From Flavonifractor sp. An10 (lineage in GTDB: Bacteria > Bacillota > Clostridia > Oscillospirales > Oscillospiraceae), in assembly GCF_002161215.1 (NCBI RefSeq), contig NZ_NFMB01000004.1:372001-436000 (forward strand): a DNA stretch of 64,000 nt, in the 5' to 3' direction. The notes beneath the pieces were generated by a model, which was given only the letters and a program-made list of their open reading frames with translations, was not told where the DNA came from and made no database searches. Every line of letters starts with the position of its first letter. The stretch's first letter is position 1. This document shows, one piece after another, positions 48,995 to 57,171 of the stretch. The position numbers were made by a program, and so were the translations under genes.

Positions 48995-49891
48995 TCACAG
49001 CCGGGAAACCCGGTGGATGATCAAAAAGCCGGCCAGCAGGGAGAGCAGGCAGGGCAGCCACTCCGCCGCGCCCGGCAGCCCGGGGAGCAGGGTGGGCAGG
49101 GAGGCCAGCATGAAGCCCAGAATCACCAGATAGGTGGCCCGGGGATAGCGGGTCATCAGCAGATCCAACGCCCTGGTGAACAGAAAGATCCCCGCCAGCA
49201 GCCCCAGGGCCAGGGGGAACAGGAAGGCCAGATCCAGGCGGGCAATGGCCGTCATCGTCCCGTCATACAGCCCCAGCAGCAGGAGCAGGTAGGACACGCT
49301 GATGCCGGGCAGCACCAGGGCCGCCGCCGCCAGCGCCCCCGCCAGCAGCAGGAGCAGGAAGCCCCCGGCCCCGCCGGCCGCCGCTTCATGGGCCGGAACC
49401 GGCAGGCGGTTCAGCGCCAGCACCAGCGCCGCCCCCAGCAGCACATAGACGGGCACCCGCCACTGGAAGTGCTGGATCCGGCTCTTCCGGTAGACGGCGG
49501 GCACGCTGCCCGCCACCGCCCCCAGGAAAAAGCAGCCGGTGGGGAGGGGGAACTGCTCCAGCAGGCCCAGCAGGGGCCGGGCCAGCAGGAGGATCCCGCC
49601 GCAGGCCCCCAGGCAGAACCAGAACAGCAGCCGCAGGCTCTCCCGTTTGTGGGCGCGGAAGCCGCTGACCGCCCGAACCAGCTGGTCATAGATGCCCAGG
49701 ATGATGGCCGTGGTGCCGCCGCTGACCCCGGGGATCAGCATGGTTCCGCCCACCACGGCCCCTTTTGCCGCCGCAGCGGCGGCATATCTAAACCGGCTCA
49801 GGCGCTCCGGGGCCTCCGCGCTGCCGCCCGGCGGCTCCGCCTCCATGGGCCCCGGGGCCCCGTTCCACTGTTCCTTATCCATATCCATCAT
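48995..49891 (-). CDS. DUF368-family polyprenyl-phosphate transporter (PopT-like)
   Basis: 298-residue membrane protein. The family hallmarks are KGAVVGGTMLIPGVSGGTTAIILGIYDQLVRAVS near the N-terminus and the second half-site AALVLPGISVSYLLLLLGLYD, an inverted pair of IPG-SG-type motifs. DUF368 proteins are now known to recycle undecaprenyl phosphate across the membrane for cell wall and polymer synthesis. Weak site AGGTGG before the ATG pair. It is the third gene after a UgtP-like glycosyltransferase and a flippase-like protein, consistent with an envelope-lipid operon. Confidence 0.88.
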   Translation of the reverse strand: MMDMDKEQWNGAPGPMEAEPPGGSAEAPERLSRFRYAAAAAAKGAVVGGTMLIPGVSGGTTAIILGIYDQLVRAVSGFRAHKRESLRLLFWFCLGACGGILLLARPLLGLLEQFPLPTGCFFLGAVAGSVPAVYRKSRIQHFQWRVPVYVLLGAALVLALNRLPVPAHEAAAGGAGGFLLLLLAGALAAAALVLPGISVSYLLLLLGLYDGTMTAIARLDLAFLFPLALGLLAGIFLFTRALDLLMTRYPRATYLVILGFMLASLPTLLPGLPGAAEWLPCLLSLLAGFLIIHRVSRL

Positions 49892-49979
49892 AGTCCACCT
49901 GCAAGGATGTGTTTTGCCGCCCCGGCGCCGGGGCGGAAGGGGCGGCCACCCGTTTGCCGGATGGCCGCCCGCCGGGATC

Positions 49980-51053
49980 TTATGTTGCCACCGTGCCCCG
50001 GGCCGTCTTAGGGAGGCGGGGGGAGATCTCGATGGCCCGGTTTTTCCGGGTGCGCAGGTGGACTGTCAGGGTGACGCCCGCGCTGATCAGGAGGAAAGCG
50101 TAGAAGCTGATGCCCCGGGAGACCAGCACCGCCGGGGCCACCAGCCCCGCACCGAAGAAGAGCTTCATGGCGGCCACAAAGCCGCCCTCGGAGGCGCCCA
50201 CCGCCCCGGGCAGGGGGAGGGAGGCCACCGCCAGGGTGACCAGGGCCTGGGTGCCGATGATGGCCATGGCGCCGCTGCCGCTGAGGCCGAAGGCGTGGTA
50301 CACCACCAGGGGCACGGCGAACAGGGCGGTGAGCTGGCAGAAGGTGACGCCCAGCAGGGCGGGCGCCAGGCCGGGGTTCTGCTTGACGCACTCGGCCCCC
50401 CGGCGGTACTCCTCCATCTGCTTCTCCAGCTTCTCCCGGGCGGCGGCCTCGTTGCGCACCAGGCGCACCCGCACCAGCAGGGACAGCACACAGCCGGTGA
50501 GCTTCCGGGCGGCGTTGGGGAGGAACATGAGGCACAGCATGCCCGCCGTCAGCACCCCGTTCACCGCCGCGCCGAACAGGAGCAGCAGCCCCAGCCCGGT
50601 GCCCAGGTTGGTCACCAGATCAAAGCGCAGCAGGACGATGGCCAGGGCGTAGCCCATGACCACCACCTGATAGCACACGGCGATGAGCATCATGTTCAGG
50701 GCCCCGTGGGCGGCGGGGATGCCGTCCTTGGACATGTAGTAGACCTGGGCGGGCTGGCCGCCGGTGGCGGAGGGGGTGATGGAGCTGACATAGAAGCCCA
50801 CGAAGGAGTAGCCCAGGCAGTGCCGGTAGGGCGCCCTGTGGCCCAGCCGGCCCAGGATCAGGTGGGAGCACAGGGCCTCGCACCCCACAAACACCAGCAT
50901 GAGCCCCAGGCCCAGCACCAGCCAGCCGGGCTTAAGCCGGCCCAGGATCTGGAGCAGCCGGGTGATGGGCTGATCCTTGAACAGCATCCAGCCGGTGAGG
51001 GCCATGATGGCCACAATCAGCCCGATGCCGACCAGCGTCTTTTTCCTGCTCAT
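49980..51053 (-). CDS. Flippase-like/LPG synthase transmembrane family protein (UPF0104)
   Basis: 357-residue membrane protein with about eight helices, matching the lysylphosphatidylglycerol-synthase transmembrane domain family. The signature GYSFVGFYVSSITPSATGGQPAQVYYMSKDG (about 85-115) and LPLPGAVGASEGGFVAAMKLFFG (about 275-297) are clear. No soluble aminoacyl-transfer domain is present, so it is the flippase-like half alone. The start overlaps the end of the UgtP-like gene (ATGA), suggesting that it moves or handles the glycolipid made by that enzyme (inference). Confidence 0.88.
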   Translation of the reverse strand: MSRKKTLVGIGLIVAIMALTGWMLFKDQPITRLLQILGRLKPGWLVLGLGLMLVFVGCEALCSHLILGRLGHRAPYRHCLGYSFVGFYVSSITPSATGGQPAQVYYMSKDGIPAAHGALNMMLIAVCYQVVVMGYALAIVLLRFDLVTNLGTGLGLLLLFGAAVNGVLTAGMLCLMFLPNAARKLTGCVLSLLVRVRLVRNEAAAREKLEKQMEEYRRGAECVKQNPGLAPALLGVTFCQLTALFAVPLVVYHAFGLSGSGAMAIIGTQALVTLAVASLPLPGAVGASEGGFVAAMKLFFGAGLVAPAVLVSRGISFYAFLLISAGVTLTVHLRTRKNRAIEISPRLPKTARGTVAT

Positions 51054-52144
51054 GCCACGCCCACTCCTTTTTCCTCCCGCAGGCCCGCCAGAATCCGGGC
51101 CAGGCTCTCGCTCTCCAGCTGCCCCTTCATATGCCGCATGTTGGCGCGCATGGACTCCAGGGCCGCGTCGTCGTAAATCAGCGCCCGAATGGCCTCCAGG
51201 CACTCCTCGGGCTCCTTGGCCGCCACGCGGCCCAGTCCCCGCTTCACCAGGAAGCGGGCGTTGAGCTTCTCCTGCTCCAGAAAGGGCTCCCACGCCAGGA
51301 TGGGCAGCTCGGAGAAGATGGTCTCAAACAGGGTGATGCCGCCGGGCTTGGTGAGCACCAGATCGGCCCGGGCCATGTAGTCGTAAACCCGGTCGGTGAA
51401 GCCCAGCACCTGGATGTGGGGATACCTGCCCGCCAGGCGGTCGTAGAGCTTCTGGTTCCGGCCGGTGATAATGGTGGTGTGGACGCCGGGCAGGGCGTCC
51501 AGCGCCTCATAAAAGCTGTCCTTCCTGGGCAGCAGGCCCAGCCCGCCGCCCATGATCAAAAGCTGGCGGGTGCGGCCCGGCCGGCGCACCACGGGCCGCT
51601 TGAACTCACAGCGGACGGGGATGCCGGTGACACAGATGCTCTCCCGCTCCACCCCCTTGGCGGCCAGCTTCTCCCTGATGTCGTTGGAGCCCACCAGGTA
51701 GCAGTCGGTGTACCGGTGGATCCACTCGGAGTGGCTGGACAGGTCGGTGACGCAGGTGATCAGGGGCAGGCGGCTGCCCGTGGCCCCCTTCCAGCGGGAT
51801 ACCATCCGGGCGCACAGGGGGTGGGTGGCGATCACCGCGTCGGGGCTCTTCTCCACCATCAGGCCGGACAGCTCATCCAGAAACAGGTCGTCCAGCAGAG
51901 TCCAGGTGTCGGCGGGCAGATCCCGCGTCAGCTTATAGTAGAGATTGAACAGCCCGCTGCCCCGGGTGACCAGCAGGTTGAAGCATTTATACATGGCATC
52001 GGAGGCGTTGGGCATGGCCTGTGCCACCAGATCCAGCACCTCCACCTCAGCCCCGGGAAACGCCCGCAGCAGCTGCTGGCGCAGGGACTGGGAGGCCGAC
52101 CAGTGGCCCATGCCGAATTTTCCGGTGAGAATCAGAATACGCAC
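51050..52144 (-). CDS. UgtP/MGDG-synthase-like diacylglycerol glycosyltransferase
   Basis: 364-residue GT28-type glycosyltransferase. The N-domain (ILILTGKFGMGHWSASQSLRQQLLRAFPGAEVEVLDLV) is the MGDG synthase domain; the C-domain has LLIMGGGLGLLPRKDSFYEAL, HIQVLGFTDRVYDYMARADLVLTKPGGITLFETIFSELPILAWEPFLEQEKLNARFL, the nucleotide-sugar site. Enzymes of this group move glucose or galactose from UDP-sugar to diacylglycerol, making glycolipids and the lipoteichoic acid anchor. GalU near 63 kb could supply UDP-glucose. AAAGGAGGGGAACCCCC precedes the ATG. First gene of a three-gene envelope operon. Confidence 0.88.
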   Translation of the reverse strand: MRILILTGKFGMGHWSASQSLRQQLLRAFPGAEVEVLDLVAQAMPNASDAMYKCFNLLVTRGSGLFNLYYKLTRDLPADTWTLLDDLFLDELSGLMVEKSPDAVIATHPLCARMVSRWKGATGSRLPLITCVTDLSSHSEWIHRYTDCYLVGSNDIREKLAAKGVERESICVTGIPVRCEFKRPVVRRPGRTRQLLIMGGGLGLLPRKDSFYEALDALPGVHTTIITGRNQKLYDRLAGRYPHIQVLGFTDRVYDYMARADLVLTKPGGITLFETIFSELPILAWEPFLEQEKLNARFLVKRGLGRVAAKEPEECLEAIRALIYDDAALESMRANMRHMKGQLESESLARILAGLREEKGVGVA

Positions 52145-52209
52145 GGGGGTTCCCCTCCTTTACTGTACCCAGTATAGCGGAGTTTTCTTTAGAAAACCTC
52201 GGTGCAATC

Positions 52210-52228
52210 CTTAAAGAATGATTAAGAA
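52210..52228. promoter_or_regulatory. CTTAA direct-repeat-like boxes upstream of UgtP operon
   Basis: The minus strand reads TTCTTAATCATTCTTTAAG, two similar half-sites ten bases apart. They resemble the CTTAAA boxes in front of the response regulator gene at 54.1 kb. A shared regulator is a guess. Confidence 0.3.
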
Positions 52229-52746
52229 ATTCTAACAATTCGTCCGGAGGGGGTCTCCGGCGGGACACAGCAGGCCGCCGCCCGCCAGGTTTCGCCGGAA
52301 TAGGCCCGGAAGACCAGCCCGTCCAGCGTCCCCTCCTCCCCCGGCGCCAGCAGGGGGACGGCGATGGTGCGGGGGGCCTGCCGCAGGCCCAGGCCGGTGC
52401 ACTTGACCCGTGCCTCCTTCAGCGTCCAGAGGGTATAAAACGTCCCCCAGCCGCCCCCCTGCTGTTGAAACCAGGCGTATTCCCTCCCGGAGAGCACATG
52501 CCGGGCCAGGCCCGCCCGCCGGGGGCGCACCAGCTCCACATCCACCCCCAGGGGGGCGCCCCCCGCGCCGCACAGGGCCAGGCCCCCGCTGTGGCTCAGG
52601 TTGAAGTGGAGGCCCGGCGCGCTGGGAAAGAAGGGCTTGCCGTTTTCCTCCCGCTCCACGGGCGGCAGGTCGGCCAGGCCGTACTCCGCCGTTACCAGCT
52701 CTCCCAGAAGCTCATATGCGTCCCCGTGTCCCAGCCACAGCACCAT
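52222..52746 (-). CDS. 4'-phosphopantetheinyl transferase, Sfp type
   Basis: 174 residues; transfers phosphopantetheine from CoA to carrier-protein Ser. Motifs: GKPFFPSAPGLHFNLSHSGGLALCG, LGVDVELV (Mg-binding Asp/Glu pair) and FYTLWTLKEARVKCTGLGL (W-x-x-K-E-A-x-x-K). The protein is shorter than Sfp (about 224 residues), missing some of the first subdomain, but the catalytic half is complete. No PKS or NRPS is in the window, so its carrier protein is elsewhere. Confidence 0.88.
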   Translation of the reverse strand: MVLWLGHGDAYELLGELVTAEYGLADLPPVEREENGKPFFPSAPGLHFNLSHSGGLALCGAGGAPLGVDVELVRPRRAGLARHVLSGREYAWFQQQGGGWGTFYTLWTLKEARVKCTGLGLRQAPRTIAVPLLAPGEEGTLDGLVFRAYSGETWRAAACCVPPETPSGRIVRIS

Positions 52747-52792
52747 CTTTCCCGCCTCCTTTCCCCCAGCATACCACAGATCGCCGCAATTT

Positions 52793-52817
52793 TGTAGGGG
52801 CGGATATCATCCGCCCG
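52793..52817. repeat. REP-like palindrome
   Basis: GTAGGGGCGGAT-ATC-ATCCGCCC, the same family as 54923-54945 (reverse orientation there, one base different in the centre). Confidence 0.65.
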
Positions 52818-52822
52818 CCGCT

Positions 52823-54061
52823 TTACGGCCGCTCAAAGGTGCCCAGAAACAGGGGCACCCCCCGCTCCAGATCCACAATGGCATAGCAGAAAGGCCGATC
52901 CAGAATCAGCTCCTCATAGTCCATAGGTGCGGGCGCCCCCGCCGGCGCCATCACCACCGTGGACGCGGCGGCCTCGGTGCCCTCCTCGTCCACCTGGATC
53001 TTGGCCCGGTGGAGCACCGAGTCGATGAACAGCGGGCCGCCGCTTTCCGTGGTGCCCAGCCCGGAGAGGTCGGCACGGGCCGGGTCGAAGGCGGCGTCCA
53101 GGCCCAGGGCGGACAGGACGTCTTTCAGCTCGCCGCCCCACTCGGCCTCGAATTTTGGCATGCGGAGCAGCAGCCGGGTGTCCTCCGCCGCCCCGATCAG
53201 CGCCGGGAAGGTGCCCCCGTCCAGGTCTTCCAGCCAGGCGTCCAAGTCCCCATCGGGCAGGACGGCCGCGAAGGCCAGCCGCCCGTCGTCGTAGGGGAGC
53301 ACAACCCCGGCGGCGTCTTCAGTGCGGAAGTACTGCTCCTGCCGGATGCCGTTGGAGAGAAAGTCGGTTACCGTGCCCGTCCCGTCGGCGGCGTAGAAGC
53401 TGTCCTCCCGGGTGCTGTTCGGGTCGAACCCGTCGGCCCAGGTGTTTTTCAAATAGAGGGCGTTGACCAGCAGCAGGGCGGCGTCCTCCGCCGGCATCTC
53501 TGTCAATATCTCGGGGATCATGCCGCCGGTGTTCTCCTCCACCCAGCCGTTCACCGCCCGTCTGGTCTGCTCGGTGGCGAGGTCGGCCTGGTAGAGCCCC
53601 GCATCATAGAAGGCGGCGCACCGGGAGAGAAACAGCTCGTTGGCCTCCAGGCTGTCGTCCAGCCACAGGGAGTCGGCCAGATTGGACACGGTGCTGCCGC
53701 CCAAATCCCGATACTCGGCCAGCAGGGAGGCGGCGTTGGCGTTGACGGTGTCCACATCCGCCCCCAGCAGGGCCTCAAACTCCGCCAGGGTATCCCCGGC
53801 GGCGCCGTTGGCCGTCATGGACAGGGCCAGGGAAATGGACAGGGGGGAGAGCAGGGTGTTCACCCCCGGCTCCCGCACCGCCCGGAGCAGCTGGGCCCCC
53901 AGATTGCCGATGGCGGCGTCCGCCGCCCCGTCGGCCTCCGGGGGCGCGGACGTTCCGAGCGCAAACTGCCGGGACAGGTCGGTCACACCCGCCCCGAGGG
54001 GGGCGGCGCAGCCCACCAGCAGGGCCAGGGGCAGGAGCAGAGACAGCAGCTTTCCTTTCAC
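52823..54061 (-). CDS. Serpin-family lipoprotein (protease inhibitor)
   Basis: 412-residue serpin. The lipobox LLVGC places the lipidated Cys at residue 18, so it is anchored on the outer face of the membrane. Core serpin patterns: NTLLSPLSISLALSMTANGA, VNGWVEENTGGMIPEIL, LVNALYLKNTWADGFDPNST, the hinge VDEEGTEAAASTVVMAP and the end LDRPFCYAIVDLERGVPLFLGTFERP. The hinge has the E-E-G-T-x-A-A-A of inhibitory serpins; counting from it, P1-P1' falls near Gly-Ala, suggesting elastase-like targets (inference). It may protect the cell against host or community proteases. Confidence 0.93.
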   Translation of the reverse strand: MKGKLLSLLLPLALLVGCAAPLGAGVTDLSRQFALGTSAPPEADGAADAAIGNLGAQLLRAVREPGVNTLLSPLSISLALSMTANGAAGDTLAEFEALLGADVDTVNANAASLLAEYRDLGGSTVSNLADSLWLDDSLEANELFLSRCAAFYDAGLYQADLATEQTRRAVNGWVEENTGGMIPEILTEMPAEDAALLLVNALYLKNTWADGFDPNSTREDSFYAADGTGTVTDFLSNGIRQEQYFRTEDAAGVVLPYDDGRLAFAAVLPDGDLDAWLEDLDGGTFPALIGAAEDTRLLLRMPKFEAEWGGELKDVLSALGLDAAFDPARADLSGLGTTESGGPLFIDSVLHRAKIQVDEEGTEAAASTVVMAPAGAPAPMDYEELILDRPFCYAIVDLERGVPLFLGTFERP

Positions 54062-54124
54062 GGGGAACCCTCCTCATAATTTTATTTGCTTTTTAGACGG
54101 AAGTTAGGGTAAAATGTTCCATGT

Positions 54125-54141
54125 CTTAAAGCCTTCTTAAA
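54125..54141. promoter_or_regulatory. CTTAAA direct repeats before the two-component operon
   Basis: CTTAAA at 54125 and 54136, 11 bases apart, with a third at about 54160. OmpR-type regulators bind such phased repeats, so autoregulation by the adjacent response regulator is plausible. Confidence 0.4.
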
Positions 54142-54204
54142 ACATTTCCCCCGTGGGACTTAAATCTTTTCCGCTAGACTGATTCTGCAAGACGAGGTGA
54201 GGGT

Positions 54205-54906
54205 ATGAACACCATTCTGATCTGCGACGACGACAAGGACATCGTCTCCGCCCTGGACATCTACCTGACCAGCGAGGGGTACGAGACGGTAAAGGCCTAT
54301 GACGGGCTGGAGTGCCTGGAGGCGGTGAAGCGCCAGCCGGTGGATCTGATCCTGCTGGACGTGATGATGCCCGGCCTGGACGGCATCCGCACCACCGCCA
54401 AGCTGCGGGAGAGCTGCAACGTGCCCATCATCCTGCTCACCGCCAAGAGCGAGGACAGCGACAAGATCCTGGGCCTGAACATCGGCGCGGACGACTACAT
54501 CACCAAGCCCTTCAACCCCATTGAGGTGATCGCCCGGGTGAAGAGCCAGCTGCGGCGGTACACCAGCCTGGGGGGCAAGAGCGGCGGCGGGAACGACAAT
54601 TCCTCCCTGCTCACCAACGGCGGCATCGCCATGGACGACGGGGCCAAGTCGGTGACGGTGGACGGGGAGCCGGTGAGCCTCACCCCCCTGGAGTACAACA
54701 TCCTCCTGTTGCTGATGAAGAACCCCGGCCGGGTGTTCTCCACCAGCCAGATCTACGAGCTGGTGTGGAACGACCCCTCTCTGGGCTCGGAGAACACGGT
54801 GGCCGTCCACATCCGCCACCTGCGGGAGAAGCTGGAGATTGACCCGGCCAACCCCCGCTACATCAAGGTGGTGTGGGGATTGGGTTACAAGATGGAAAAA
54901 GCGTAG
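54205..54906 (+). CDS. OmpR/PhoB-family response regulator
   Basis: 233 residues. Receiver domain (1-118): acidic pair DDD at 9-11, phospho-acceptor Asp52 in LILLDVMMPGLDG, Thr in LLTAKSE, Lys in YITKPFNP. A Gly/Ser linker is followed by a winged-helix output domain ending in VAVHIRHLREKLEIDPANPRYIKVVWGLGYKME. The sequence resembles the VanR/PhoP group. It is followed after 87 bases by a histidine kinase gene. Confidence 0.95.
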   Translation: MNTILICDDDKDIVSALDIYLTSEGYETVKAYDGLECLEAVKRQPVDLILLDVMMPGLDGIRTTAKLRESCNVPIILLTAKSEDSDKILGLNIGADDYITKPFNPIEVIARVKSQLRRYTSLGGKSGGGNDNSSLLTNGGIAMDDGAKSVTVDGEPVSLTPLEYNILLLLMKNPGRVFSTSQIYELVWNDPSLGSENTVAVHIRHLREKLEIDPANPRYIKVVWGLGYKMEKA

Positions 54907-54922
54907 GGGCCTCCATCCATCT

Positions 54923-54945
54923 GGGCGGATCATATCCGCCCCTAC
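54923..54945. repeat. REP-like palindrome between regulator and kinase genes
   Basis: GGGCGGAT-CAT-ATCCGCCC followed by CTAC, the reverse complement of the element at 52793 except in the loop. Its place inside an operon may affect the ratio of kinase to regulator. Confidence 0.65.
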
Positions 54946-54993
54946 TATTCACTTTTCCCTATTCACTCTTCACTGCCCTTCCGAGGTGATCCC

Positions 54994-57105
54994 ATGAACA
55001 AATTCAAGACCAGCCTGGCGGCCAAGGCGGCGGCGGTGCTGCTGACCCTGATCATCGGGGCGGGGGGCTTCTGGACTACGGTGTTCACCATCAGCCAGTG
55101 GGACACCCTCTGGCTGGGCAGCAGCTACTACGACAGCAGCGACTACTACGATGATCTCATGAACCGGGAGGTTCAGCTCCATGAGCTGGCCCGGCTGCTC
55201 CAGGCCAGGGAGTGGGAGGGCACCCTGCCCTACCTGGATCAGCGCCGGCTGGAAAACCTGGAGGAGGCCCTGTCGGCAGAGCAGACCAACTTCCGCTTCA
55301 ACATCCGCCGGAACGACACGGGTATCCTGATCTACTCCAACCTGGAGGGAAGCGCCGCTTTGGAGGATCACGTCCATGCGGTGGAGCAGACCGAGCTCAT
55401 CGTGGCCCAGAACAGCGGCGTAGCCGGCAACGACTACATGATCTGGGACAGCGGCCGGGGCTATTATCTGCTGAACGTGGTGCTCCCCGACGGCACCGTG
55501 CAGCTCTTTCTCCCGGAGGACGTCGAACAGGCTGCCTACTACGGCTACACCTTTGACGGGGATGACGCCTGGGACTACGACGAGGCCAAGGACAGCCGGG
55601 TGACCCAGTCGGTGCTGGCCCTGGAGTACGGCGTGGCCGACCCTCTCATCGTCCGGGATGAGTTCTGGAGCGGCCAGCAGGATTTCCAGAGCTATGTCCG
55701 CTATCTGCCCCTGGTGGCCGTGCTGGCGCTGGTGCTGGACGCCTGTACCGGGGTGCTGCTGGTCTTCCTGTTCCGCGCCGCCGGCTGGCAGGCAGGGCGG
55801 CCCCGCCCCGCCCTCAACTGGTTTGACCGCATCCCCTTTGATGCGCTGGCCTTCTGCGCCTTCTGGATCATCGCCGTGCTGATCAACGCCGGGGACTCCA
55901 TCACCTACGGGCTCAACACCCTGGAGCTGGTCACCGAGCTGTGGGTGGGCCTTGGGTTCATCACCATCGGGGTGATGGGCACCCTGCTGGCCCTGTGCCT
56001 CACCGCCGCCGCCCGCATCAGGGCGGGCACCTTCTGGCACAACAACGTGCTGCGGATGCTGGGCAGCCTGATCGGCCGTGGACTCCGGGCCCTGGCCCGG
56101 GCCTGGCCCCTCACCGGCCGGACGGTGCTGCTGTTCCTCCTCTATGTGGTGTGCAGCGTCTTCTTCCTGTCGCTGCCGTTCCCCGTATGGGTGGCCCTCC
56201 AGGCCGTCGCCCTGTTTGCGCTGTGCCGCTGGACGCTCCAGTGGCGGCGGGTGCGGGACGGCACGGAGCGCATCCTGGGCGGCGAGCCGGAGTTCAAAAT
56301 TGACACCAGCCACATGTACTACGACCTGGCCGCCCATGCCGGGCAGCTCAACGACCTGGGCGAGGCCGTGGGCACGGCGGTGGACGAGCGCCTGCGCAGC
56401 GAGCGGTTCAAGGCCGAGCTGATCACCAACGTGTCCCACGATCTGAAAACCCCCCTGACCAGCATCATCAACTACGTGGATCTGCTGCGCAAGCAGGGGC
56501 TGGACAGCCCCCACGCCCCGGAATACCTGGAGGTGCTGGAGCGCAAGAGCCACCGGCTGAAAAAGCTGACGGAGGATCTGGTGGAGGCGTCCAAGGCGTC
56601 CACCGGCAGCCTGCCGGTTCATCTGGAGCGGCTGGGCATGGTGCAGCTGCTCCAGCAGGCCCTGGGGGAGTGGGAGGAGCGCTTTGTCCAGTCCGGCCTG
56701 ACGGCGGTGCCCACCTATCCGGCGGAGGAGGCCTGGATCATGGCCGACGGCCGCCACCTGTGGCGGGTGATCGACAACCTGCTGTCCAACTGCAACAAGT
56801 ACGCCCTGGAGGGCACCCGGATCTACATCGGCGTGACGGTCTGGGAGGGGCAGGTGCGCCTGTCCATCAAGAACGTGTCCCGGCAGGCCCTGAACATCCC
56901 GGCGGAGCAGCTTATGGAGCGCTTCGTGCGGGGGGAGGAGTCCCGCACCACCGAGGGCTCCGGCCTGGGCCTGTCCATCGCCCGCAGCCTTACGGAGCTC
57001 CAGGGGGGCCAGTTCCGCCTGGACATCGACGGAGATCTGTTCAAGGCGGCGGTGGCCTTCCCCGAGGCCCCCGCCCAGCCCGAATCTCTCCCCCCGGCCA
57101 ACTGA
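54994..57105 (+). CDS. Sensor histidine kinase with multi-pass membrane domain
   Basis: 703 residues. The N-terminal helix (AAVLLTLIIGAGGFWTTVF) and an extracellular sensor region of about 200 residues are followed by several helices (YLPLVAVLALVLDACTGVLLVFLF; ALAFCAFWIIAVLI; LWVGLGFITIGVMGTLLALCL; VLLFLLYVVCSVFFLSL). His482 lies in FKAELITNVSHDLKTPLTSIINYVDLL. The ATPase domain has VIDNLLSNCNKYALEG (N box) and TEGSGLGLSIARSLTELQGG. The N-box reads NCNKYA, close to the usual N-x-x-K-Y-T/S. Signal unknown; the YYDSSDYYDDL segment just outside the first helix is acidic. Confidence 0.93.
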   Translation: MNKFKTSLAAKAAAVLLTLIIGAGGFWTTVFTISQWDTLWLGSSYYDSSDYYDDLMNREVQLHELARLLQAREWEGTLPYLDQRRLENLEEALSAEQTNFRFNIRRNDTGILIYSNLEGSAALEDHVHAVEQTELIVAQNSGVAGNDYMIWDSGRGYYLLNVVLPDGTVQLFLPEDVEQAAYYGYTFDGDDAWDYDEAKDSRVTQSVLALEYGVADPLIVRDEFWSGQQDFQSYVRYLPLVAVLALVLDACTGVLLVFLFRAAGWQAGRPRPALNWFDRIPFDALAFCAFWIIAVLINAGDSITYGLNTLELVTELWVGLGFITIGVMGTLLALCLTAAARIRAGTFWHNNVLRMLGSLIGRGLRALARAWPLTGRTVLLFLLYVVCSVFFLSLPFPVWVALQAVALFALCRWTLQWRRVRDGTERILGGEPEFKIDTSHMYYDLAAHAGQLNDLGEAVGTAVDERLRSERFKAELITNVSHDLKTPLTSIINYVDLLRKQGLDSPHAPEYLEVLERKSHRLKKLTEDLVEASKASTGSLPVHLERLGMVQLLQQALGEWEERFVQSGLTAVPTYPAEEAWIMADGRHLWRVIDNLLSNCNKYALEGTRIYIGVTVWEGQVRLSIKNVSRQALNIPAEQLMERFVRGEESRTTEGSGLGLSIARSLTELQGGQFRLDIDGDLFKAAVAFPEAPAQPESLPPAN

Positions 57106-57143
57106 AAAACCCGGCCCCGGAGCAGCGCTCCGGGGCCGGGTTT
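57105..57143. terminator. Bidirectional terminator after kinase gene
   Basis: AAACCCGGCCCCGGAGC pairs with GCTCCGGGGCCGGGTTT around AGC, followed by GTTTTG; it lies between convergent genes. Confidence 0.85.
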
Positions 57144-57171
57144 GTTTTGGAATGAGCGGGAGCGCGCAGTC

